Below, in pieces: positions 8,782-18,363 of a DNA stretch of 64,000 nt. The position numbers and the translations under genes were made by a program. The stretch covers positions 186,001 to 250,000 of the forward strand of contig NZ_LXYO01000001.1 in the NCBI RefSeq assembly GCF_001650915.1, in the 5' to 3' direction. Positions within the stretch are counted from its first letter, which is position 1. Each line of letters starts with the position of its first letter. This DNA comes from Marinobacter sp. EhC06 (GTDB lineage Bacteria > Pseudomonadota > Gammaproteobacteria > Pseudomonadales > Oleiphilaceae). A model generated the notes under the pieces. That model did no database searches. It was not told the origin of the DNA and was given only the letters and a program-made list of their open reading frames with translations.

Positions 8782-9939
8782 TCAGCGGTTGCCGGCCCGG
8801 AACACCACGAACTTGGGGCTGGCATCCAGCTGTTCTACCAAAGAAAAATAGCGCAGAAGGCTTCGGTGATAACCCAGGTGGCGATTTCCCACCATGAGCA
8901 AGTGACCACCTGGTTTGAGGTGTTGAGAGGCCTGCTCAAACAACCGCAGGGCAATATGGTCACCGACCACACCGCCCTCATGGAACGGCGGATTCAGCAG
9001 AATCAGATCGCAAGCGTCCGAAACTGCATCAATGCCGTCGCAGTGAGAGAAAATTGCGTTGGCCTCCGGGAACGCCTGCTCAACATTACGGCGGGCACTG
9101 AGCACAGCCTGGCTTGAAACGTCGCTGAAACCCAACTGTAAGTCTTCTCTTTCCGCCAGCACCGCCAGACCCAGCACACCATTGCCACAGGCCAGATCCA
9201 GTACAGAGTCGCCTGCCTGTAAAGTCGTTACCGCTTTCGCCACATGGGGCAGAAGTAAGCGGCTACCGATATCCAGTTTTTCCCTGGCGAATACCGGGGG
9301 CAATGCCTCGACTTCCACGGCGCCGTTCCGACCGTTTACTGCATACCCCTTCCAGGTACCTGACCAGCCCGCCAGATTCGCAGTGCCTTTCCGGCAACGA
9401 ATTGCACGGGCCTTTTTTCGCGCAGGCAAAACCTGCTCCGTCTGCACCGCCCCGGCAAACACCTCGACACTTTTCGCCGGCAGATGCTTGATCATTCCTC
9501 CTGCCAGCAAGACACCGGAATCCGCCATCACGCTGTTGAGCCAGCGCAGCAACCAGGCCAGATAGTCAGCCTGGCGCGGTATTCTCAATACCACCAGGTC
9601 GAATGGGCCCGCCGGCGGATTGATCCAGCTATAAACCGGCTCTGCTGCAGGAAATGCGGGATTCAATGCGACATTATTTGCCAACGCGCCTGGCAACACA
9701 GCGCTGTCGGCAACGATGGTGGGAGAAAACCGAGAGAGACCCAATGCAAGTGCCCCGAACTGATCATCCACTATCAGGACCCGGGGCTCATCAAAACCGG
9801 CTGCGGAATCAAGAGCAGCCTCCAGCAGCAGCTCGTCCGCTGCATCCCACGCCCTCAGAGTCGGATCACCGGTACCCGGGCGGCTTAGGGTCAGCCTGCC
9901 CTGAGAGAAAACGAGTTCAGCAGTTGTCATTTCGGGCAT
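8782..9939 (-). CDS. rlmG: RlmG-like 23S rRNA (guanine-N2) methyltransferase
   Basis: 385 residues with the two tandem Rossmann-like halves typical of RlmG/RsmC enzymes. The degenerate N-terminal half covers about 1-195. The catalytic C-terminal half has the SAM motif VLDLACGNGVLGL near 245-257, the acidic FSDVS, and the exocyclic-amine methyltransferase motif NPPFHEGG near 317. RlmG makes m2G1835 in 23S rRNA. The N-terminal start is slightly uncertain: an ATG at 9928-9930 has a better-spaced AGGA than the one at 9937-9939. It converges on riboflavin synthase with a 13-bp gap and lies downstream of the related rsmC, with a plus-strand terminator between them. Confidence 0.85.
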   Translation of the reverse strand: MPEMTTAELVFSQGRLTLSRPGTGDPTLRAWDAADELLLEAALDSAAGFDEPRVLIVDDQFGALALGLSRFSPTIVADSAVLPGALANNVALNPAFPAAEPVYSWINPPAGPFDLVVLRIPRQADYLAWLLRWLNSVMADSGVLLAGGMIKHLPAKSVEVFAGAVQTEQVLPARKKARAIRCRKGTANLAGWSGTWKGYAVNGRNGAVEVEALPPVFAREKLDIGSRLLLPHVAKAVTTLQAGDSVLDLACGNGVLGLAVLAEREDLQLGFSDVSSQAVLSARRNVEQAFPEANAIFSHCDGIDAVSDACDLILLNPPFHEGGVVGDHIALRLFEQASQHLKPGGHLLMVGNRHLGYHRSLLRYFSLVEQLDASPKFVVFRAGNR

Positions 9940-9989
9940 CCTGGAGGCTTTTTGTCACAAAAGCGCCATTCTAGGCTGTTTATTCTAGA

Positions 9990-10094
9990 AATTAACCCTA
10001 ACGTGGAAGGTGTTCACGCTGAACATCCCTTTTCCGGTTGGCTCCGTTGTTCTGGACGCGAACCTCTTGCCCCTCACCCCAGGGGCTTTTTTTT
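9990..10094 (+). ncRNA. Candidate intergenic small RNA
   Basis: The 159-bp gap between rlmG and rsmC, both on the minus strand, holds a strong plus-strand intrinsic terminator (10069-10094), so something appears to be transcribed from within the gap. Upstream of it is a 6-bp perfect hairpin with a CGC loop (TGTTCA/TGAACA, about 10011-10025), extendable through bulges by GGAAGG/CCCTTTTCC, and a possible GGTT/AACC closing pair before the terminator. A weak TATTCT (9981-9986) could be a -10 giving a start near 9993, but no good -35 is spaced for it. No open frame with a ribosome binding site is seen. No known sRNA family was recognised. Confidence 0.35.
10069..10094 (+). terminator. Plus-strand intrinsic terminator between rlmG and rsmC
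   Basis: GCCCCT (10069-10074), six-base loop CACCCC, AGGGGC (10081-10086), then eight T residues (10087-10094). It works only in the plus direction; the opposite strand has no T-run. No plus-strand protein gene precedes it for more than 1.3 kb. Confidence 0.8.
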
Positions 10095-10098
10095 GCGT

Positions 10099-11145
10099 TC
10101 AGGAACGACGAAACGCGCGATAGACGGTAAATCGTCGATCCTCCCGCAGGCGCTCAACCGGGCCGATGCAGCGTTTCATCAAAGGCTCATATGGCAAAAA
10201 GCTGTTCGCCACCAGGCGCACCTCACCACCCGGCGCCAGATGACGCACCACCTCTCGAAGAAAGCGTTCGGTCATCGACAGATCGGTTCTGACTCCGGTA
10301 TGAAATGGGGGGTTACTCAGAATAACGGGCCAGGTGCCTTCGACCTCAGATAGGCCATCCGACGCCAGAATGCGCCCGGAAACACCGTTGCGCTCATAGG
10401 TGGCCCGGGCACAGATAACCGCCTGGGACTGAACGTCGATTCCGTCGACCGTGACCCCGGGTTGGTTCTGCTGCTCGTGCCAGCGATGCAGCCAGGTGCC
10501 AAGGACACCGGCGCCACAGGCGAAATCCAGGACAGAGCCGGGGCGCAATGGATTCTCGTCAAGCGTCTCCAGCAGCATGCGAGTGCCCTCATCCAGCTCG
10601 CCGAGGCTGAAAATGCCCGGCAGCCCGGCAACTTCCAGGCGCACCGATTTGCATTCAATGCCCGTCCAGGTCATCCATTGCGGAAGCGAGAATTCGGGCA
10701 GCGGCTCGATAGGCTCGGCACACCAGACCTGGCAATGCCTGGCACTGTCAATCTTGGTCGCGTGCGGCGCCACGGCCTTGAGCTGTTTAACAGCCCCGGC
10801 AATGCCTTCTTTTTTCTCTCCAACAAGCACCAGCCGGGCGCCCTGCGCTGCCAGCCAGCGTGCCAGGGCAAGGCGCAGATCAAGCTCTGCCCGGGCCTTG
10901 GGCAGAAACACAACCAGGGTGTCAAAGATGCCGGCTGCCAGTGCCGGATCGTCATAGCCGAAACAGATCTGCCAACCCTCGTTCCCGGCAAGCGCGACAC
11001 AGACACCGGCATGCTCACTCATGGCCATACCGCCGGCAGGCAGATCGGCCAGCAGCCCATTGGCGGCTACGCCCAGCAGGGCCACCCGACCCTGCAAGAG
11101 GTGGCGGTTTCGCAACAGGACTTCATGGGAGTTGGGCAATGACAT
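10099..11145 (-). CDS. rsmC: RsmC-like 16S rRNA (guanine-N2) methyltransferase
   Basis: 348 residues, a duplicated Rossmann fold like RlmG. A vestigial N-terminal half covers about 1-160. The catalytic half has [16 protein letters not shown] near 175, the SAM motif [12 protein letters not shown] near 203-215, and the target-amine motif SNPPFHTGV near 275. RsmC makes m2G1207 of 16S rRNA. The order N-domain, GELDxGTxLLL, NPPFHxG is diagnostic of RsmC within this superfamily. It lies 158 bp upstream of the paralogous rlmG on the same strand. A nested inverted repeat (11200-11240) and a 57-residue gene lie upstream. Confidence 0.86.
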   Translation of the reverse strand: MSLPNSHEVLLRNRHLLQGRVALLGVAANGLLADLPAGGMAMSEHAGVCVALAGNEGWQICFGYDDPALAAGIFDTLVVFLPKARAELDLRLALARWLAAQGARLVLVGEKKEGIAGAVKQLKAVAPHATKIDSARHCQVWCAEPIEPLPEFSLPQWMTWTGIECKSVRLEVAGLPGIFSLGELDEGTRMLLETLDENPLRPGSVLDFACGAGVLGTWLHRWHEQQNQPGVTVDGIDVQSQAVICARATYERNGVSGRILASDGLSEVEGTWPVILSNPPFHTGVRTDLSMTERFLREVVRHLAPGGEVRLVANSFLPYEPLMKRCIGPVERLREDRRFTVYRAFRRS

Positions 11146-11199
11146 TGATTGGCTGTTCCCGCGTGGATGGTTCGGAAACGGGATACTCTAAACGGAATG

Positions 11200-11240
11200 A
11201 GCCCTCGCGTCTCCCCCTGCAAGGTGGAGACCGGAGGGCT
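11200..11240. repeat. Nested inverted repeat upstream of rsmC
   Basis: Outer arms AGCCCTC (11200-11206) and GAGGGCT (11234-11240) enclose inner arms GTCTCC (11209-11214) and GGAGAC (11226-11231), with a 2x2 mismatch between the two stems. No strong T-run follows in either direction. It may be a transcript-end structure of the small gene at 11271-11444 or an rsmC leader structure. Confidence 0.45.
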
Positions 11241-11270
11241 TTCAGAGGGTAAATACCATGGCAAACTCAG

Positions 11271-11444
11271 TCACTTGTAGCGTGCAACCGTACCAACCCT
11301 CAAGGCATCTTCAGGAGACATACCCCAGTCTTCCGGCTGGCTGGCATCAGAAGGTTTCCGCCCCCGACCCCGTTGCTCCGGGTCGACAGTAACGTCTTTA
11401 CGCTGGTTCAGGGCTGTCAGGGCTTTTTGCATCAGTTCTTTCAT
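11271..11444 (-). CDS. Small hypothetical protein (57 aa) with strong RBS
   Basis: Translating the minus strand from the ATG at 11444-11442 gives 57 residues starting MKELMQKALTALNQRKD and ending LRVGTVARYK before a TGA at 11273-11271. A perfect AGGAGG (11456-11451) lies six bases upstream of the ATG, the best Shine-Dalgarno seen in this part of the window. The product has an amphipathic N-terminal helix, a basic GRGRKP patch in the middle and an acidic PEDWGMSPEDAL segment, with no TM helix or signal. I do not recognise the family. It fills an otherwise empty 410-bp gap between carbonic anhydrase and rsmC. Supported by the ribosome binding site and protein-like composition only. Confidence 0.55.
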   Translation of the reverse strand: MKELMQKALTALNQRKDVTVDPEQRGRGRKPSDASQPEDWGMSPEDALRVGTVARYK

Positions 11445-11555
11445 GGTCTACCTCCTCGCTTACTGCAGGATCTACTCTAGCAAAGCGGGAGGTGACCAAC
11501 TGTGATGACGCCGAGGGTCAGGAAGTGACGCTCATCACGAATTTTTGACGCAATT

Positions 11556-12248
11556 TTACATTCTTTTCTGGACGCTTTTCTGACGCCCCGAGCGTACCGG
11601 TCTCTGTACCAACTCGTCGATACTGTTCTGCCTGACCTGTTCACGATCCTCCTCGCTGGCGACCGACAGCCCCATATCCCGGAGAACCCCGTCAGCCACA
11701 TCGTAGACAAAGCCATGGACCGTGAGCGGCTGGCCCCGCTTCCAGGCTTCCTGAACAATGTTGTTCTGGCACACGTGCCCTACCTGCTCAACGACATTGA
11801 GCTCACACAGACGATCGACCCGGTCCTGGACGCTTGGCAGATCATCCAGTACCTGCTGGTGCCGATCACGGACATCCTGAACATGGCGGAGCCAGTTGCT
11901 GATCAGCCCAAACCCTTCATTGAGCAATGCCGCTCTCACACCGCCACAACCATAGTGACCGACCACCAGGACGTGTTTCACCTTCAGCACTTCAATGGCG
12001 AATTGCAGTACCGACAGACAGTTAAAATCCGTGTGGACAACCACGTTGGCCACGTTCCGGTGAACAAACAGTTCCCCGGGCAGAAGATCGACGATCTGGT
12101 TGGCCGGTACGCGACTGTCCGCACAGCCGATCCATAGGTATTCCGGTGCCTGCTGATTCGACAGGCGGTGGAAAAACTGCGGATCCTGGGCCTTGATGCC
12201 ATCCGCCCAGGCCCGGTTTTTTTCCAGAAGATGGTCAAGCTGACCCAT
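11556..12248 (-). CDS. can: Beta-class carbonic anhydrase
   Basis: 230 residues. Zn-dependent interconversion of CO2 and bicarbonate in the cytoplasm. The diagnostic CADSRVP (Cys zinc ligand and Asp/Arg dyad, about 43-49) and GHYGCGG (His and Cys ligands, about 98-104) are present, with the family's LFVHRNVAN between them. Length and domain match the E. coli Can type; a basic C-terminal tail of about 20 residues (RPVRSGRQKSVQKRM) is extra. The start has GGAG about nine bases upstream. It is downstream of the glutamate dehydrogenase gene on the same strand with a 65-bp gap that includes a 7-bp inverted repeat (12268-12294). Confidence 0.95.
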   Translation of the reverse strand: MGQLDHLLEKNRAWADGIKAQDPQFFHRLSNQQAPEYLWIGCADSRVPANQIVDLLPGELFVHRNVANVVVHTDFNCLSVLQFAIEVLKVKHVLVVGHYGCGGVRAALLNEGFGLISNWLRHVQDVRDRHQQVLDDLPSVQDRVDRLCELNVVEQVGHVCQNNIVQEAWKRGQPLTVHGFVYDVADGVLRDMGLSVASEEDREQVRQNSIDELVQRPVRSGRQKSVQKRM

Positions 12249-12313
12249 TATCCCACTCCGTTTGATGATTCCCGATCATCGATTGAACGGGAATGCGGAT
12301 TTCAAAGCAATAC

Positions 12314-15300
12314 TCAGTTGGTCTCAACCTCTGCCTCAGCGTGTGGCTGGTGCATTGTACTCTGGGCCAGATCCAGCAATTCGCGCAGGGCCACCGAGAA
12401 CATGGCATATTCCGGCTCGCGCACTCCCTTGAGCTCCGACAGCATGGATTTCCAGCGATCGATCATCTGCTGATGGCGCGACAGCCAGCTCTCCACGCAG
12501 GCAGGGACGTCTTCCGGCTTTTCCGCCAGTTTCAGTACACCGGTGGTCAGCGCCCGCTGCTGCCAGTCCAGGTCCTCACGGAAACTCTCCCTGGCCAATG
12601 CCTGCCAATGGGACGCAGGTGTGAGAGCGGCAATGGCGCTGGCAAACCAGTTCAGATCCAGACGATCACCCAGCTCATAATAAAGATTGGCAACGGTTTT
12701 CAGTGGCATACCGGAGGCTTCATGGGCTTCTATTATGCCGAGAGACGAATACAGGTGGCCTGTGCCCGACACCACGGAGGCCAGCTCTGAAGGCAGACCT
12801 GCATCCACCAGGGCCTGATGTCGTTTTTCCCAGGTAGTTTTGGCCTGGTCACCAAGATACTCGGGCAAGCCGGCGGTAATCGCCCAGACGCTGTCGGCAA
12901 AGCGCTCCATATGGTGCTGGATGCTGAGCTCCGCACGGCGGTTGCGCAACAGCCAGCGCACCGACCGGCGCATCAGACGCATGAGGTCCTGCATCAGCTC
13001 CATCTGCAGTTGGGCCGGCACATGAAAATCCAGAGCCTCAATCCTGTCCCACCAGTTATCAATGCGGAACACATCCCGGGCAATGATCCAGGCCAGTGCA
13101 ATGGAGGCTGCATCGGCGCCGGTAGACTGATTCAGACGCTCGACAAAGGTAATCCCCATGTGGTTGACCATGTCGTTGGCAATCTGGGTCGCGATGATTT
13201 CACGACGCAGTTGATGCTCTCCCAGCTCCTTGGAGAATTTCTGGGTCAGGTCCCGTGGAAAAACCTTGTACATCTCACCGGCCAGCAACGGATCGTCAGG
13301 CAGAGTGCTCTCGATCAGGGTCTGCTTAAGATCGCCCTTCACGTAGGAAATTAAAACCGACAGTTCCGGCCGGGTCAGCCCCTTCTTGTCGAGCTTGCGC
13401 TCGGACAGGGTTTCATCATCCGGCAGGAATTCAAGGGCCCGGTTCAGCTTGCCCTCGCTCTCAAAGGTATTCATCAGCCGGCGGTATTCCTCCAGCCGGG
13501 TCGCTGCATCCTCACTGGCGATGCTGATAGCCTGGGTCTGACGGTAGTTGTTTTTTAGTACCAGATCAGCAACGTCGTCGGTCATCTCCTCAAGCATGAT
13601 GTTGCGCTGCTTGTTGGTCAGATCGCCCAGGGCCACGGCCCGGTTGAGCAGGATCTTCATGTTGACCTCATGGTCGGAACAATCCACGCCGCCGGAATTA
13701 TCGATGAAGTCGGTGTTCAGACGGCCGCCACGGAGGGCGAACTCAATCCGGCCGAGCTGCGTCAGGCCAAGGTTGCCGCCCTCACCGACCACCTTGCAGC
13801 GCAGTTCCGAACCATTGATCCGCAGACCGTCGTTGGCCTTGTCACCCACGTCGCCATGGGTTTCGCTGGCGCCTTTCACATAAGTGCCGATTCCCCCCAC
13901 CCAGAGCAGGTCTACCTGGGCCTTGAGAATATGGGAAATCAGCATGTTTGGCGGTACCCGGTCCGATTTGATACCCAACAGCTTCTTCATTTCCGGGCTG
14001 ACCGGGATGGACTTGGCATTCCGGCTGAATACGCCGCCCCCCTTGGAAATGAGTTTGCTGTCGTAATCAGTCCAGGCGGAGCGGGCGAGCCCGAACAGTC
14101 GCTTGCGCTCCCTGTAGCTTTTCTCCGGATCCGGCGCGGGGTCAATAAAGATGTGCACGTGGTTGAAGGCCGCAACCAGCCTGGTCTTCTCCGAGCACAG
14201 CATGCCGTTGCCGAAGACGTCGCCGCCCATGTCACCAATGCCGATGGCGGTGAATTCATCCAGTGCCGGATTGATGCCCATCTCCCGGAAGTGACGTTCT
14301 ACCGATACCCAGGCACCCCGGGCAGTAATGCCCATTTTCTTGTGGTCGTAACCATTGCTGCCACCAGAGGCGAAGGCATCACCCATCCAAAAGCCGTATT
14401 CTGCGGCCAATCCGTTGGCAATATCCGAGAAGGTTGCCGTGCCTTTGTCAGCTGCCACAACCAGATAATGGTCATCTTCGTCATGGCGGATAACCCGTTC
14501 AGGTGGGGCAATGCCCGAATCCACCAGGTTATCGGTGATATCCAGCAACCCCCGGATGAATGTCTTGTAGGCCTCGATCCCCTCGGCCTGAAAAGCCTCC
14601 CGGTCTGAGGGATCCGGCAGGCGCTTGGCCACAAAACCACCTTTCGCGCCAACCGGAACGATGACCGCATTCTTGACCTGCTGGGCCTTGACCAGCCCCA
14701 GAATCTCGGTGCGGTAATCCTCGAACCGGTCAGACCAGCGCAGGCCACCGCGGGCGACTTTGCCACCCCTCAGGTGCACACCCTCAACGCGAGGTGAATA
14801 CACGAAGATCTCGAACATCGGCATGGGCAGAGGCATGTCCGGAATCCGGGATGGATCGAACTTGACACTGATGTAGGGCTTGGGGCCGCCAGCCTCGTCA
14901 ACCTGGAAGTAGTTGGTTCGCAGGGTAGCCTGGATCAGCTCGAGGTAGAGCCGAAGCACCCGGTCCTCACTGAGATTCTCGACATCCTCAAGACCGGCAT
15001 TGAATTCGATTTCCAGTTTCTGCTGGGCCGCCTGGCTCTTGCCGGGGCTCTGGTAGCGCTCCGGGTTGAAGCGGATCTCGAAAAACTCCAGCAGCAGCCG
15101 TGTCAGCTCAACATGATTCACCAGAGTGTTGGAAATGAAGGTCTGACTATTGGAGAACCGGATCTGACGCATGTAACGGGCATAGGTCCGTAGCAGCGCG
15201 ATTTCACGCCAGCTCATGTAAGACGACAGCAGCATTCGGTTGAATGCATCGTTTTCCGCCTCGCCGTACCAGACCCGGCGGAAAAGTTCCTCGAAGATTG

Positions 15301-17200
15301 GCCGGATACGGTGAATGTCCACGACATTGCCGGTGTGGGCCTGGAGGGTGAAATCGTGGATCCATACAGTCTTATTGTGCCGGTCAGTCACCTCGAAGGG
15401 GTGCTCACCAATAACCCGGAAGCCAAGATTATCGAATATCGGCATAACATCCGACAGGGGCAGCGGCTCGTCCGGATAGAAGAGTTTGAAATGCAGCGTG
15501 CTTTCGTCCTCTTCCAGAGCCCGGTAGAAACTCATGGCCAGATCATGGTTGTTAGCCGATGCCGCAATGTGCTCCAGATCGATGGCCGCCCGCCTGGGCG
15601 AAAACATATCGGTATAACTGGCCGGGAAACCGCCCGCCCAAAGCCGGTAAAGCTCATTACCCTGCTCTTCACCATAAGCCTCGCTCAGGGCTTCGGAAAG
15701 ACCGTCACGCCAGGACTGGGCAAGCTCGATGACCTTTTCACGGATCTCAGCCGTGGGCAGTTGGCGGTTCTCAACCTGGGGTACCCGGATGGTGAACTGG
15801 ACCCGCGCCAGCACCGACTCGGAGAAGTGCGTTACAAACTCCACATCCTCGGCTTCCAGCCGGTCGACCAACACCTGCTCTACCTTCAGCCGCAATTCGG
15901 TGTTGTAGATGTCCCTCGGGAAAAACGCCAGGCAGGTAACAAACTGGCCGTAGACATCTTCCCGCATGAACAACTCGATGCGGCGGCGCTCCTGGATATA
16001 CAGGATACTTTTTGCCACCTTGAGCAACTCGTCCGGCTCAATCTGGAACAGCTCGTCCCTGGGATACACTGTCAGGATCTGCTCCAGCTCCTTGCCGGCG
16101 TAATCGTCACGGAGGAACCCGGACCGCTTCATTACGCTCTGGAATTTACGACGCAGCAGGGGAATTTCGTCGGGCCGCTCGTTGTAGACCCGGGCGGTGT
16201 AAAGTCCGAGGAAACGGCGTTCACCAACCACCTCACCCTTGCTGTTGAACTTCTTGACGGCAATGTAGTCCGGGTATGCAGGGCGGTGGACCCGCGAACG
16301 CTGGGCCGATTTTGCGAAGATAAAGATATCATCGCTCCGGGTCATTTCATGGCGGGTGCGCTGAGGCAGTTCATTCAGGCGAACCCGGTCCGGGCGTTCG
16401 TTATTGACCCGGAGGATACCCAGTTCCGAGTTTGCAACCCGCCGCACCACCATGCCGCTTTTATCCTTGGCAAAGTCGTACTCGTCATAGCCAAGAAAGG
16501 TGAAATGATCCCGGGCCAGCCATTCAAGAAACTCCCGTGCCTCTTCCTTCTGCTCTTCATTGATGCCTGCGGTGGTGCTGTCCAGCTCGCCCAGAATCTC
16601 GTTCACCTTCTCGGTGACGATCGGGAAATCGCTGACTGCGATCCGCACCTCATGCAGCACATTCTGGAGCGCATCTTCCAGATCCCGGAGATCCTCGGGA
16701 TTACTGTGTCGATCAATCTCGAGGACAATGAAGGCCTCGTAGGCCGAGCCAGAGGCTTTCTTTTTTGTGGTGTGCAGTTTCTTGAGCTTGCCGTCCTCGG
16801 CTCGCTCCACCTGCAGGATCGAGTGCTGGATGGAGTGGGTACCGATTTCGCGCTGGTTAATGGCAATGCGCAGGGAATCGATCAGAAACGGAATGTTCGG
16901 GTGCAGGATGAAAACCACGGTGTGGGTCGACTGCCAGCCGTCGCTCTCCAGATCAGGATTGAATACAGCAACGGGCGTTTCTTCGGCGGACCGCTTCTGC
17001 AGAAACTGCCATGCGGCAAGGACGGCACCGTAGGTATCTGCAAATCGTCGACTGACCAGCTCCTCAAGTGGAATATGAGCATAATGCTGCTTGGCAAATT
17101 CGCTGATTTTCTTGGCTTCGGTTTTAGAAATCTTCTTTGCGAAAGCGTCAGCCAACTGTTCAAAGAATTGATCCTTGCTGGCCACTGTCAGCGCATTCAT
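12314..17200 (-). CDS. gdhB: NAD-specific glutamate dehydrogenase, 180-kDa class
   Basis: 1628 residues, the size of the large (L180) NAD-GDH family first described in Streptomyces and Pseudomonas. It oxidatively deaminates glutamate to 2-oxoglutarate and ammonium. The N-terminal 700 residues are the family's regulatory ACT-like and helical part. The catalytic core lies at about 780-1250: VGAKGGFVAKR near 847 carries the catalytic-lysine glycine-rich segment, IGIGDMGGDVFGNGML follows, then the nucleotide-binding part. The last 370 residues are the helical C-terminal domain. The start has GAGGT upstream. It diverges from moxR across a 163-bp gap. In other bacteria this enzyme is induced by arginine or glutamate; nothing in the sequence shows this here. 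Confidence 0.96.
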   Translation of the reverse strand: MNALTVASKDQFFEQLADAFAKKISKTEAKKISEFAKQHYAHIPLEELVSRRFADTYGAVLAAWQFLQKRSAEETPVAVFNPDLESDGWQSTHTVVFILHPNIPFLIDSLRIAINQREIGTHSIQHSILQVERAEDGKLKKLHTTKKKASGSAYEAFIVLEIDRHSNPEDLRDLEDALQNVLHEVRIAVSDFPIVTEKVNEILGELDSTTAGINEEQKEEAREFLEWLARDHFTFLGYDEYDFAKDKSGMVVRRVANSELGILRVNNERPDRVRLNELPQRTRHEMTRSDDIFIFAKSAQRSRVHRPAYPDYIAVKKFNSKGEVVGERRFLGLYTARVYNERPDEIPLLRRKFQSVMKRSGFLRDDYAGKELEQILTVYPRDELFQIEPDELLKVAKSILYIQERRRIELFMREDVYGQFVTCLAFFPRDIYNTELRLKVEQVLVDRLEAEDVEFVTHFSESVLARVQFTIRVPQVENRQLPTAEIREKVIELAQSWRDGLSEALSEAYGEEQGNELYRLWAGGFPASYTDMFSPRRAAIDLEHIAASANNHDLAMSFYRALEEDESTLHFKLFYPDEPLPLSDVMPIFDNLGFRVIGEHPFEVTDRHNKTVWIHDFTLQAHTGNVVDIHRIRPIFEELFRRVWYGEAENDAFNRMLLSSYMSWREIALLRTYARYMRQIRFSNSQTFISNTLVNHVELTRLLLEFFEIRFNPERYQSPGKSQAAQQKLEIEFNAGLEDVENLSEDRVLRLYLELIQATLRTNYFQVDEAGGPKPYISVKFDPSRIPDMPLPMPMFEIFVYSPRVEGVHLRGGKVARGGLRWSDRFEDYRTEILGLVKAQQVKNAVIVPVGAKGGFVAKRLPDPSDREAFQAEGIEAYKTFIRGLLDITDNLVDSGIAPPERVIRHDEDDHYLVVAADKGTATFSDIANGLAAEYGFWMGDAFASGGSNGYDHKKMGITARGAWVSVERHFREMGINPALDEFTAIGIGDMGGDVFGNGMLCSEKTRLVAAFNHVHIFIDPAPDPEKSYRERKRLFGLARSAWTDYDSKLISKGGGVFSRNAKSIPVSPEMKKLLGIKSDRVPPNMLISHILKAQVDLLWVGGIGTYVKGASETHGDVGDKANDGLRINGSELRCKVVGEGGNLGLTQLGRIEFALRGGRLNTDFIDNSGGVDCSDHEVNMKILLNRAVALGDLTNKQRNIMLEEMTDDVADLVLKNNYRQTQAISIASEDAATRLEEYRRLMNTFESEGKLNRALEFLPDDETLSERKLDKKGLTRPELSVLISYVKGDLKQTLIESTLPDDPLLAGEMYKVFPRDLTQKFSKELGEHQLRREIIATQIANDMVNHMGITFVERLNQSTGADAASIALAWIIARDVFRIDNWWDRIEALDFHVPAQLQMELMQDLMRLMRRSVRWLLRNRRAELSIQHHMERFADSVWAITAGLPEYLGDQAKTTWEKRHQALVDAGLPSELASVVSGTGHLYSSLGIIEAHEASGMPLKTVANLYYELGDRLDLNWFASAIAALTPASHWQALARESFREDLDWQQRALTTGVLKLAEKPEDVPACVESWLSRHQQMIDRWKSMLSELKGVREPEYAMFSVALRELLDLAQSTMHQPHAEAEVETN

Positions 17201-17363
17201 GGTCGACCTCAGTTAGTGTGAAATAAACGTAATCGGCGTATCGTCACATAAGCATAGTCAAACCCTTGATTTTTGCCGGCCAGACGCCAAAACTTCGGCA
17301 ACTACCTACGCACGATACGGGTTTCTCCGGAAAATCCTCAGATACAGAGAGCAGTCATTTCCA

Positions 17364-18326
17364 ATGTCGCTACAGCATACGTTCGGTGAGTTACGGGAAC
17401 AGTTAGCCAAACGGATAATCGGGCAGGAAAAGCTGGTGGATCGTTTGCTGATCGCGCTGCTTGCCGACGGGCACCTGCTGGTAGAAGGCGCGCCGGGGCT
17501 GGCAAAAACCACCGCCATCAAGGCCCTTGCCGATCACCTCGAGGGTGACTTTCACAGAATCCAGTTTACCCCGGACCTGCTACCTTCCGACGTCACCGGC
17601 AGTGAAATCTACCGGCCGGAAACGGGGCAGTTCGAGTTCCAGCGCGGCCCGATCTTCCATAATCTCGTGCTTGCGGATGAGATCAACCGCGCGCCCGCCA
17701 AGGTACAATCCGCCCTTCTGGAAGCCATGGGCGAACGACAGATCAGCGTGGGTATGCGCACCTTCCCCCTGGACCGGCTGTTCCTGGTTATGGCGACCCA
17801 GAACCCGATCGAGCAGGAAGGCACCTACCCATTACCTGAAGCCCAGCTGGACCGCTTCCTGATGCACGTGGTCATCCACTACCCATCGGCGGAGGCGGAG
17901 AAAGCCATCTTGCAACTGGCCAGGAACGATTATCGCCATGGCCTGCCCAAAACAGACCTTCGCCTGACGGCAGACCAGGTGTTCGACGCCCGGGCGGAAG
18001 TCGCGAACATCTATATGGCAGAACCGGTTGAGCAATACCTGCTGGCCCTGGTGCTGGCAACCCGTGATCCGGCCGCACTGGACCCGGAACTCGCCCGCTG
18101 GACTGCCTTCGGCGCCAGCCCCCGTGGCACCATCGCCCTGGACCGCTGTGCACGGGCACTGGCCTGGCTCGACGGCCGTGATTACGTAACGCCGGACGAT
18201 GTACGCGCCATGGCCTTCGATGTGCTCCGCCACCGCATCCTGCTCACGTTTGAAGCAGAAGCCGAAGGCATGACCGCCGATACCGTCATCGAGCGGCTGA
18301 TCGAACGTGTTCCGGTGAGCGCCTGA
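17364..18326 (+). CDS. MoxR-family AAA+ ATPase (Bat operon)
   Basis: 320 residues, the AAA+ chaperone that opens the Bat operon. Walker A is EGAPGLAKTTA near 48-58, Walker B LVLADEINRAP near 107-117, sensor 1 MATQNPIEQEGTYPLPEAQLDRF near 145-167, and the C-terminal MoxR lid extends to about 310. MoxR proteins help activate metal-binding proteins, often the VWA proteins encoded next to them. Here the next genes are DUF58, DUF4381, two VWA proteins and BatD, all co-directional, so the partner set is complete. Confidence 0.92.
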   Translation: MSLQHTFGELREQLAKRIIGQEKLVDRLLIALLADGHLLVEGAPGLAKTTAIKALADHLEGDFHRIQFTPDLLPSDVTGSEIYRPETGQFEFQRGPIFHNLVLADEINRAPAKVQSALLEAMGERQISVGMRTFPLDRLFLVMATQNPIEQEGTYPLPEAQLDRFLMHVVIHYPSAEAEKAILQLARNDYRHGLPKTDLRLTADQVFDARAEVANIYMAEPVEQYLLALVLATRDPAALDPELARWTAFGASPRGTIALDRCARALAWLDGRDYVTPDDVRAMAFDVLRHRILLTFEAEAEGMTADTVIERLIERVPVSA

Positions 18327-18363
18327 AGCCATCGACGGAAGCAAGACACGGGAGCCGTCAGGC

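Noticed and set aside
11502-11538. GTGATGA/TCATCAC inverted repeat after carbonic anhydrase as a terminator
   Set aside because: The T-run is on the wrong strand for the carbonic anhydrase transcript and the loop is long.
15311-17221. 636-codon open frame on the plus strand opposite gdhB
   Set aside because: It is exactly antisense to a gene with strong family motifs, has no ribosome binding site, and its composition is what a GC-rich third-position pattern gives on the opposite strand.
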